A stretch of 64,000 nt of DNA from Mauremys mutica (Eukaryota > Chordata > Testudines > Geoemydidae): contig NC_059081.1 in assembly GCF_020497125.1 (NCBI RefSeq), forward strand, positions 64,190,768 to 64,254,767. Reading direction: 5' to 3'. The position numbers were made by a program, and so were the translations under genes. A model generated the notes under the pieces. The model was given only the letters and a program-made list of their open reading frames with translations, was not told where the DNA came from and ran no database searches. Of the stretch, positions 32,401 to 44,400 are shown in pieces. Numbering within the stretch: position 1 is the first letter of the stretch; each line of letters begins with the position of its first letter.

Positions 32401-35400
32401 CCATAGGGGCTTAGATTTTGCTCAGACCGATGGTTACCATATCTGCAACCAGAAAAACGATGTTTAGAACAGACTAAAATTGCTTGAAGAGGAAGTCCAA
32501 TATAGGGCTGCCCAGAGGAGGGGAGGGGGGGGGGGGGCTGGGGCAAAGCAATTTTGGAGGCTCCTTCCATAAAAAAAAGTTGCAATACTATAGAATACTG
32601 TATTCTCGCGGGGGCCCCTGCGGGGCCCAAGCCTGGGGCAAACTGCCCCACTTGCCCCCCCCCCTCTGGGCGGCCTTGCTCCAATATATCTTGGCAAGTT
32701 CCAGGAGCCTAGAGGGTTATAAAGGAATGCAACAACTCTAAGCTAATGTTTCACAGAAGGGTGCATGGAAAGAAAAAGAAAAAAGATACTCATGCTGCAG
32801 GAGTGAGAAGCAGCAATGTGCTTTGAGCGTGGAGTAATGTAAGTATGACCTCATTAAGAATAAAAAACATTCTAAAATGAAAGGCCCCGGGGGGAAAGGT
32901 GAAATGCCACATTCCTACTAGAAACCCAGCAGGTAATAGTCACCATTTCTACACAAAAGATTTCTTAGTGAATGGTTTGCAGAACTCCAGCAAGACGCTT
33001 AGATCCAAGCTCATGAGAATTTTGGTTGCTCAGCTAAGCACAAGACACAGGCTGCTAAGTGAAACCGTCTGGATCCAGACACCATATCTGCCCTGCACTT
33101 TGAGACAGTTTGACTCTTACTTCTTCTGCAGAACATTGAAAATTGAGGTTGCTGCTCAGCCACAGCTGAGAAGAACAAAGATATGCACACAAAGGAGCTG
33201 TGTTTTGCCTTCCTCAAGACACCCGAGGACCAGTTCTCCACAGACCCGCTCTCTGGCATAGAGTTCAGAACACGTTCAGGACTGCTGTAATGTACTCTGG
33301 CTGCCAATGGCCCAAAAATTCACTGAGCACCTCGGGATGGTCAGAGCAGAAGGGTGCTATGGCCACACCTTGTTTTTAAAACAACAATGGATGTTACATT
33401 AATGACACTGTTCATTTTCCTACTTAATTCAATACAGGATTCCATTTTGTAAGTGTGCCTGAAGGTGCTGCAGAACCTTCAGTCAGCTGCCACGGAACTG
33501 AGGGTTTGTCAACACTAGCACTTTTGTTGGTAAAACTTTTGTCAATCAGGGGAGTGAAAAAAAACACCTCCCTGCCCGACAAATTTCACGACAAGCCAGT
33601 GTGAACAGCGTTTTGTTGGCAGGAGACACTCATTAGGGGTGGTTTAATTATGCTGTCGGGAGAACTCTCCCCTGCCAGCATAGAGTGGGTACACGGGAGA
33701 CCTTACAGCGGTGTAGCTTTAGCAGTACAGCTGTGCCGCTGTAAGGTCTGTAGTGTAGACAAAGCCCGAGGGAACTAACCACAGATTTTAGGTTAAATTT
33801 TGCCAAAGAGCACACTGGACCCTGGTAATACCCTACAACAGACAGCACACAGCCATGTGGTTTCTGCTGCAACAGTGTTAGGTACATCATTTTACAAAAC
33901 GGATGAGGGAGTTTGTAACTGTTAGATGTGAACACAAACTATTGCAGCTGCGTTGTTCTGTGATAAATCTGTCTGAACTTAGCACTACACAGCTTCACCG
34001 TGCGCTGCTGCTGGGGACGGAGAACCTGATCCGAAGTCCACAGACTTCAGTGGAAAGACTCCCGTTAGCTTTACTGGGCTTTGGGTCAGGCCCGAATGCA
34101 CATGCTTGCAAAGCTGGCTGATAAGTGGATGTGGAAAGTCTGGCTGGCATGCCAGGCACACCGCTCTCAGCTCCCTGACACTGATGTGGAGAGCAAGCTC
34201 TGCCTGAGACCTGAGGCCTTGAGTTCTGAGGTCTCCCGGATGTGCTCCCCAGCCTAGTGCTGATGCGTCCGTCACTAGGGAGAGAGACGGCTGAGGGCTG
34301 GAGAAGGGAATCCCTGCACATACTATCTGTGGATTGAGCCACCACAGGGGGGAGTCAAGAACCTGGCGAGGCAGGGTTACAACCATGTCCAAATTGTCCC
34401 GGGCTGGCCGATACCCCGATGCTAGCCACGACTGAAAATGCCGAAGTCCCAGTACACCACATAGGTACAGGCTGCCATGTGTCCTAGAAGTTTCAGGCAA
34501 TTCCTTGCTGTGGTAGTGGGGAACTGCCTGAGACCTCGAATGATATTGCCAAAGGCCTGGAACCTCACTTCCGGGTGGTACGCCCTGGCCTGGGCGAGTC
34601 CAGCACTGTCCCTATACATTCTAACTGCTGAACTGGAAACAACATTGATTTCCCCTCATTCAGAAGAAGGCCCAGATTGTCAAATGTCACCCTTATGAAG
34701 TCGACCTGTGCTTCCACTTGAGCTCTGGAGCAGCCCTTGATGAGCCAGTCGTTGAAGCATGGGAACACCTGTACCTGCCGCCTGCACAGGAATACGGCCA
34801 CAACTACCATGCACTTGGTGAACATGCGAGATGCCGCTGAACAGAGGACTTTGAACTGATATTGGTTGTTGTTCACCACAAACCTGAGGTATTTTTTGTG
34901 GTGCGGAATTATTGCTATGTGAAAGTATGCGTCCAAGTCAAGGGCGGCATACCAGTCTCCTGGATCCAATGAAGGGATGATAAAGGCCCAAAGAAACCAT
35001 GCAGAACTTGAGCTTCTTCACGAACTTGTTGAGTTCTTGCAGGTCTAGGATGGGTCTGAGCCTGCTTTTGGTATTAGGAAATACTGGGAATAGAAAACCC
35101 TTGCCCTTCTGCTCCTGAGGAACCTCTTCCACTGTCCCTAGCGAAAGGAGTGAGTGCACCTCCAGTATAAGGAGTTGCTCATGAGAGGGGCCCCTGAAGA
35201 GGGACAGGGAAGAGGCATAGAAGGGTGGGAGGGCACAGATTTGGATGGAGTATCCCCTCTCTACTGTGCAGTGCACCCAGCAGTCCCAAGCGATACAGGG
35301 CCATGCATGGTAGAAAGGGGATAGTCGGGACAAAAAGGTAAGGCGGAGTAGATCCAGTTCTTGTTCTGGTGTGCCATCCTCGACCGCACCTTCAAAAGGC

Positions 35401-38400
35401 TGGTTTGGAATTGGGAGGTGGCTTGGATTGGCCAGAGCCCTGGCCTGACAGGTGCAGCCTCTTCCTACTGCTCCAATTCCTCCTCCAGGAATTGTCCTGT
35501 CGGTTCTGTTGTTGGTAGAACCGCAGAGGAGATTGTGGGAGTATGGAGGCCCAGCCATTTGAGAGTGGCTCTTAACCTTTTAGGCTATAAAACCTTTTAT
35601 CCATCTTTTCGGAAAACAAGTCACACCCTCAAAGGGGAGATCCCAAATGGTCTGCTGGACCTCGTATGGCAGATCTGAAACTTGCAGCCAAGAGCCCCTT
35701 CTCATGGCCACCCCTGTAGCCATAACCCTGGAGGCTGCATCAGCTCCGTCATGTGCCACCTGCAAGGAAGATCAGGAGATGAGCTTGCCCAAGGCCAAGA
35801 ACTTGGCATGGAACTTGTGGCCGCAGCTCTGCAAATTTTGCCATTGCTTCACATGTATTATAGCAGTACCTGCTAACAATGGCCTGCTGGTTTGAAATGC
35901 GGAGTTGCAAACCGCCCATAGATTAGACCTTTCTACCAAAAAAGTCAACTCTTTTCGCCTCCCTGTTCTTAGGGGAGGGTCCCTGGTAACCTTGCCGCTC
36001 GCGCTGGTGTCCACAACCAGGGAAATTAGGCTGTGGGTGCGAGTATAGATGCTCACAACCCTTAGATGGCACAAAGTAACGCCTTAGCTGGGGGGGTGGG
36101 GCAACAAGGCTGGGGTCTGCCAAAGTTTTGGCTGTGGCAGATATAATTTTGATAAGAGGTAGGGTACTGAGTGTGGGTCCAGAGGGCACAAGGATGTGCA
36201 CCATGGGATCCACGTCCTCAATTACCTGCTCCACCTGAATGCCGCAGCAACTGCTGCAACACCCGGTTGTCCTCCAGAGCTGAAGCTATAGTGGTGCCAA
36301 CCAGTGCCTCATCTGGTGAGGAGGAGGAAGAAGCCTTCATAAAGAGTGGCCGTTCCTTTCCCTTGGTGCCCAAGGGGTCCCAGGACTCCTGGGGTTCCCA
36401 GGCTGGAGCTGACCCAGACGGTGCTGTGTCCCGAGGTGCTGAGACAGAGGACACCCATGCCGGGGCTGCACTGCAGGCGTTGCTGGTGATGGTGCTGGCG
36501 CTGGTCCCACTGCCGCAGCTGACAGTGTCGATGTACTCAGCACTGGTGCCTCTATAGCTGGCTCTGGTGTCTGGGAGATTGCAGGTCCCTGAGGTGCAGG
36601 AGGTTGGAACAAAAGTAGCCAAGGCTACAGATGCTGCTGCTGAGTGTCACCCTTGGCTCCGTCCCTGGCTCTGATGGAAGGGCCACTGCCCCAGGTTCTG
36701 CCACTGCGGAGGCCACGGTGCCTGGTGAGTCCATCTCTCCTGCCTTGACCTGGACTTCCTGCTTCTACTTGTGTCGGAGCGATAGGAGTCGGACTCCGAC
36801 GTCTCCGAAAAAGAAGACCACGGAGGAGCCACACTGCGCGGCGCTGAGCGTCAGGAGCTAGGGGACCGACTGGGCTCTCATTCCCGAATGACTGGCATCA
36901 GAGCACTGTGGAGAAGGCGAGCGCCAGGACAGCACAGCTGGTTTCCCTCTTGACTGTACTGCACGGCAGACTGGCGCTGTCGATGCTGGCAATGTGTCCC
37001 TCCCTAGAGGTGAGAACGGCGCCATGAGGCACAACAAGTCCTGAGCTGCATTAAACGCCTCTGAGATTGATGGGAGCTGCAGCTGCTGACTCCTGAGGTC
37101 CGGCGAGCGAGGTGGGCTGGACTCAACCGCCCTTCCGGGGCAGGAGTGGACATGGCCTTCATCAGCAATGTGGAGCTGTGGCCCAACTGGGGTCTCACAG
37201 TCACTGGCTCCTTAGATTTGGCCGGGGGAGAATGATCCCTCTCTGGCTTCTTTTTCTTCTGACGCACCAGCAATTGAGACCGGTGCCTACCTGCCCAATG
37301 GACACGGGAGGAGCCATGACGGTGCAGAGAATCTCGGGAAGAGTCATTTCTTGGCACCGGTTCCCTGGATGACGGTGCCAGAGCACTCTGCACTGAGAAG
37401 GTGGTGCTGGGCGCAGGGTCCCCAGGTCTGAATAGGGGCGACCATGAGCAGAACTTTGGAAGAGAGGGAACAGCAGCTCAAAGTTCTGGGGCGAAACTCA
37501 TGGCAAATTCTGCAATGGTCCTTTTGGTGACCTTCACCTAGGCACCCTAAACATGCAGCATGTGCTTAGCACAGACCTCACACTTTTTGAACCCCGGGGA
37601 CTGCAGCATACCATGGCTCCGGGTATCGGAAGGGGGTGAGGAACACCCCCAACAGACTAACTATAACAACTACTACTAACTACAGCTAACAGGTAACACA
37701 GAGATAGGTGCTTGCAAAAGCAGGGGCTATGGGACATTCCAGCCACCGTCACTGGTGGTAAGAAGGAACTGAGGTGGTGGTGGGTGGCAGGGCTCTATAT
37801 TGAGCGCCATGAAGGTGCGACTCCAGGGGGCACCCAGGCTGACCCGATGGATGCTGCTATGGGAAAAAACTTCTGGCTGCTGTGCGCACGCACACATCCT
37901 AATTGGAATGGACATGAACAAGCACTTGAAGAACTCAATTCCCCCCAGACACCCCCTATAAAAATAAAATGAATAGGTATGTCCACCATTAAGGATGTCT
38001 AATGACTGGTCTGAGGAAAAAGCTTTAACCAAACCTAGGTTTGAATCCTTCCACAGCATCTGGTCAAGCTTCCACTCTGCTTAACCAGATGCCATGTGAG
38101 AATATGAATCAAAAGAACTTCCTGAGAAACTTTAAAAAGAATCCTCCAACCTTAAAAAGTTGTTTATGAACTCATCCCCACCACACTGATAACATATTAA
38201 AGTACGTGTCTCTACGGAAACAAACAACAATTACTAAATAAACTGCTAGTATTGATTACAAATATGTTTGGCTACAGCCTTCAACTTAGACAACATTAAT
38301 TTCAAAACCCCATATTAAGGAAACAAGCAAGAAGTGCTCCTTTGGAGAACAGCTAGGTAAGGGTAACTAAACAGCTTAATACCCTTGTAGGAAAGGTCTG

Positions 38401-41400
38401 TGATGTACTCAATGCAGCCTTCCTCCTCCAAACAAAGATATAGCAGCTGCTGTAGCAAGTGAGGGGGTTCCTTCTAAATCTATGAGCCTATCAAAGGCAG
38501 CATTAAACAGGAAGAAGGCAGCCTAGGTAGAATCTGTAAGAAAACTAAGAATCTCACCAGACAAGAGGTGGCATCTACCTTGGGAAGAAGAAATCTTTTA
38601 TTCTTTGTGACCTGGAGTATTTTCTGGAGCCAAGAGATCATTTGTTTACCTGATCCCACTCCTCAGAATAACCTCTAGGATTGCTGCATGGCAAGGTATT
38701 ACCTCTTCAGTCTCAAAGGGAGAGAGAACCTTTTTGAAAAGTTTACTCCTTGGCTAGTTTATTGGAGCACTAACCCCCACACAGAAAGGGCCCTCAGAGT
38801 GAGGGGCTCTAGGAAGGATATTCTCATCCAGGAGGGCAGCAATATCTTTGTTTGGGATCAAGGTCTGGATGCTGGTCTTGGAACTGCTGTGTTTGCTGTT
38901 AGTCCAGGCAGGGGTCAGGCAAGTGGGACAGGTCAGTGATAAGAGATAGAAATCAGACACCTCCAAAGATTTTGGAAAGGTAGCAAAAATGGCAGGTTTC
39001 TTGCTAGGCATTTGACCCAGGTCAGGGGAAACAGCAACAGAAACATGCGGGGGAGGAGGAGGAACCACAGACTGGAGGATGGATCTGGTCTGTTCACACT
39101 GGATCTGGGTGCATGCCTGCTCGAAGGAAAGAATGCTCCCCAGACCAATAAGCCCGGGGGCTGCCATGAAAAAGGCTGGCTGATCCATGCTCCTGAAAGA
39201 ACAATAGCAGTGGGTGATGAAGGAATTGTTCATGGTTTGCTGAGGAGAGTGCTGCAGGCTGCACTGCTTCAGACAGGAAATTGGAAGGAGAAGTGGATCC
39301 CTCCCACCAATGGAAAGGCAAACTACAAGGCAAGGAGTAGGCAAACAGAGATGGGTCTGAAAAAAACCTAGTCTCCCCTCCCCCCACCAAAAATAAATAA
39401 TTAAAAAAAAAAAGACACAAAAATACCTGCTAAGCTGCTACAAGCACAAGGAGTTGGCTTTCTGGTGCTGCTTGTAGACAATGCAGAGGAAAAGGGGCTG
39501 CTAGCAAACCTGGAGATCCCCCTGATTACCCACTCCCTGAAGAGGGTTTCCCACTGGATCTCCAGTATCCCAGTCCTCAGACAGAGAATGGCAGTGATTG
39601 GGGAAGGAGGTTGGTAGACACTTGCTGCTGAATCACTGGCTGGTCCCCGGGGTGCTAGAGCCTTGCCTAAAAAGGTGCAGGTTCTGAGATAGAAAACCTT
39701 AGTTGCCTCAACTCTCTGTGTGTTCTTTCATAACCTATTCTTCTCCTTCCTCTTTTCCTTTTAATCTTAGGGCTAAAAGGAAAAGAAAAAAGAATCACGG
39801 TGCAAGAAGCTAGAGGCCCATGCTTCCTGTTTCTAGGATGTGGGTAGGCTGCTGTTTATATACTACCACTGACTCCCAATTCTTTCATCTCCTTGGTTCC
39901 TAATGGAGATTCATCTTGCCATCACCCATTAGTGTTGCCACTAAGGGTACGTCTATACTACCCACCGGATCGGCGGGTAGTGTTCGATGTATCGGGGATC
40001 GACTTATCGCGTCTCGTCTGGATGCGATAAATCGATCCACTAATTGACGCCCATACTCCACCTTGGCAGGAGGAGTAAGCGCAGTCGACTCGCCGCCATG
40101 AGGACGGCCAGGTAAGTCGAACTAAGATACTTCGACTTCAGCTACACAAATAGCATAGCTGAAGTTGCGTATCTTAGTTCGAACCCCCCCGCTAGTGTAG
40201 CCCAGGCCTAAGAGGTTGGTAGGATGGGAGAAGAGACATCTGACAAAATAAGTATATAAAACACACGTGTTCACGCAATGTTTTTACATTCATAGTTAGT
40301 ACATACAATCATCTTATTTTTTACAACTTCAAACTTACCAGGGGTTTTCATGAAACCAGTGACTACTGAAAACATACACTGATAAACCATGTATTAAACT
40401 CTTGGTTTCATTAAAATGTAGCTTACCTCTTCTTCATCTACATGAGATCGCCCCAGAGGGTGAAGTTCAACAACTCTCCAGCTATGAATCAGAGAAGGGT
40501 AGTTAATACAGGATTAGCCAAATTGAACGTTTTATCACTTCAGCAGTGGAATGAGATTATCCTGATCTCATTAAATAGCACAATGCTGCAGTACTTACGC
40601 TGCAATTTTTGTAGGAAATGTCAATATTTAAATAAAATCATTTTAATTTAAATACAAATCATGAAAACGTGTCTTCTAACATTAGGTTCTAGAAAATCTT
40701 TCTTTTAAAAAAAAAAATACAGAATCTGAGCTCCTTAACATTGTCCTGTTAATATTATTTTAAGCCTTTAAATAAAGCTAGCCAAAACCTGAAACATGAG
40801 TCAGAGATTTGCAGATAAAAGAACTAGGCATTGCTAGTTTAGATGACTTACTCATTATTTAGTTTAACAAAAACTTGTTTAAGCTGTTCCAAGAATCAAA
40901 GGATCTGTGTTTTCTAAACAAGTTTAGAGAACCAGATATCAGAAATAATGGGGTTATCCTACATGAAAAAGTAAAGTTCAATTAATAAAATCAGAATTTT
41001 TTTAAAAAATGTACAGGTATGTGTTTTTCTGTGCATGTTATTGGGAGGTTGCTTTTTTCGGCTGAACTAAGACATAAAAAAAAGAATCTCCAACTAACTA
41101 CTTAGAGAGAGAGAGAGAGAGAGAATCTTCTTAAAACACACATTTGTGTCTGCAATGAGCATTAAAATTAAGATGAGAGAAAAACATTCCTCTTATTTTT
41201 AGTCTGCTTACTCTGTGCATCAGACATCATTCTGTGTGCAGTGTGACCATTTCCCCTGGATTGTCAGTCAATCTGCCCCATTGCTGGGGGATTCTTTCAT
41301 GCAACAGGCGGGAAAAGGAGGAACGTTTATGAAAACAGAAAAAAATATCAGTGGGGTGCAAAGAGGGGGAAATGAGCATACCTTGGAGTAAGGATTTCTT

Positions 41401-44400
41401 TGTATTGCAGCTTCTCCAATTTAGAGGGAGCAACCAGTGACATAGGAATAACAATGTTGTCTATATCATAGGAGCTCTCACTTCTCAGTCTCCGTCTAGA
41501 GTTATGCTGTATAACAATTAATAATATAGAAGAGTCATTAGCTTAATGATAATAGCTGCATGTTAACCTCAAGACAACAGAACTAAATTTTTTTGTATAT
41601 TTAACAGATAGACAAACGCAGAGTAACTTTTTAGAATGACGTTTTCAAAAGTACTCAGGTTTGGATTAACTGTATTTCCATTGACTTCAATGGAAGTTTT
41701 AACACTGATTTCACAATTACAGTTAATGCCGAGCACCACTGTTGACAATCCCACTCTTAATAGCTATATTCTTCATAATGTTCAGGCTACACTGAAGGCA
41801 TTCTAGACCAAATCTACTAACCTATAACCTGACCGCTACACAGATGTTCTTGTACTCGATAAAAATAAGAATTCCGAGACGTCAGAGCCTAAATGCAGTA
41901 TATGAAATGAATTTATCAATGTAGAGCAATCTAGATGGCAAATCTGCAGAATCCCTTTGTAGGGATAAGAGGATGCTGAACTTCTCAGAATTTTCCTCTT
42001 TGGGGCTATCCAACCTATTCTCTCAAGTGTGTAGACTGACTTTTCGAGATTACAGTAGGTGGTTTGGGTTTAAAACATGATTCAATTTAAATTATAGAGC
42101 TTTCTGTTTTCAGCTGAAAAAGCCTGTTTCAGAATAAATCGCTTTCATTCAATGTGGTAAAGGAAAGAAGTTCCCACTAGATGCAGATGTGTAAAAGACT
42201 CAGTCAAGGAAAGAAATTCAATAGAATTTTCATTACCCGAACTGCGTAGGGAACATCACTTAGGTTTCGATTATCAGGTAAAGTATTTGTAAACTGCAAG
42301 TCTTCATATTTCTGTCCTACAGAATTCCAAAGTTCCAAAGCACTGAAACCTGAAGACGTCTAGGGTGAAATTTTATCACTCTAATAAATGGGAAGTTTGG
42401 CATTGATTTCAATGGGGTCCGGATGTCACCACCACTTTACCAGAGGCTTTGCTAGTAGTTCAGTAAATAGGAGTTTGAGATAGTCATGGTTTGGTAAATC
42501 AAGATGCAACAGGATAAAGTACCACAACTGTATTTACATTGCCAGCCAATATTGTGTAGCTCCATCAGGAGGCGGCATTATAAAAGCCTCCAGTCACAGT
42601 TTCGGAGGGAGGGGACTTAAATCATAAGTCATTTCATTAGTTTTAAATGCAGTGTTTTTTTAAAAAGTTCTCACTGATAAACTAATTCATGGTCTATGAA
42701 ATACTTGTCTTTGAGAATGCATTTCTGTGTTTTATAACATTCCCTTCCCAATACAGACTAGTAATCTCACTCTAACTAGGCATGTGTAAAACTGTGTAAA
42801 GCAAAGTACAGTGTGAAAGGCTCTTATTTTTTATTTACTAATTTTTGCAATTCTCTGGTGATGTTTTACTTAATCCATCAATATATTCATTTTTCATTTA
42901 CCTGTGATGAGGTGTTTTGGGTAGATCTAGACATCAGATTGACATGGGTCACAGCAGTAAAATTGTTATGGGATTCCGGTTCTGCATGTTGAAAGGAAAA
43001 AGCTTCAAACCTACTGTTACTTTCTCCTGCCACAAAAAGATTTGGGGGGAAAAAATAGGATTTTTTTTAGTCTATTACATTAAAAATATTCCCCATGTAG
43101 TAGCAAGCGAGGTCTTTTCTGAAAGCCCACAGCTGAACATCTGAGATTTCATGAACACCTAACAACCAGCTGTAAAAATAATCACTTATACAGCTCTATC
43201 CATCACAAATTCACCTCCATCACTATTGTCCCCCAAAAAACAGTCTCTCTAGTTCAAGGGGGTAATTCCCTCTTGGAAGCAAAAGGTAATAAAAAGGTAA
43301 TAATTGGAGATATACCAATCTCCTAGAACTGGAAGGGACCTTGAAAGGTCACCGAGTCCAGCCCCCTGCCTTCACTAGCAGGACCAATTTTTGCCCCAGA
43401 TCCCTAAGTGGCCTCCTCAAGAATTGAACTCACAACCCTGGGTTTAGCAGGCCAATGCTCAAACCACTGAGCTATCCCTCCCACAGCCTCATCATGTCAG
43501 ATCCTGCCTCCTTTACAGAAGCTACCAGATTATGTACATCCAACAATAATCAGGTTTGTGGGAATAATCTTGGACATCACCTGAATAGAGAGAGTAGCCT
43601 TCCCTGACTGGGTTATATATCACATAGCCATTAGAGCCTCCAATCAGCTTTTTCCTGACAGATGGGTACGTGGAATTGGCAGCAAAGAGGACAATGGCAA
43701 AGGCAGTTTTCTCACCTGCAAGTCTGATTTCCCTAAAGTAGATTCAATGTTCTAGACAAATAATAATCTATGGGTATTTTTTATTCAATCCCAGTGAATA
43801 TAGCCCCTGCTGCAATTTTGTTTGGACTCTAAAAGCAAACCACCATTGTTCCCAATTCTCTCTCCTCCCGCCGTGAAGGAAGAAAAGAAAATCCCATATT
43901 CTAAACATATTTAGAACACTAACTAAACATAAAGAGGGTCTGTCGAAAGCAGTGGATCCAGTGCGGGAGAAAGAGGTAACAGACTCTAGATAAAGCATCA
44001 TAATGCACAGTGTGGGCCAAGCATATGAACTCTCATCTCATAAGCAACTCTGCAACTCCCTGGCACAGAGTATTTTATTTTTGGCCTTGCTCACCAGGCT
44101 GCTGACCTTCCTCATGGATAATTTCTCCTAGACAGAGCCCAAACTAGGAATACATATATAGCACTAATGAGCTACAGCTTCTGGCACTATGTACAAATGT
44201 AGCATGCTGACACCAGGAAATTGCAACCCTGATGATATCATCATTTTTTATTTTTTTTTTAAACCCAATGAGATTGTCAGAACCCCAGAGAATTTACTCT
44301 CTAAAAGGTTTATACTGTCAAGCTGTACCTTTCTTTAAGTGCTATTACTACAATCATAGGAATTGCCATGTTCATAATTGCGTGTGAGTAGTTCAAATTG

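Noticed and set aside
33899..39420. Plus-strand frames such as 36171-36557 and 37112-37372
   Set aside because: Antisense shadows of the DIRS-like element or random frames.
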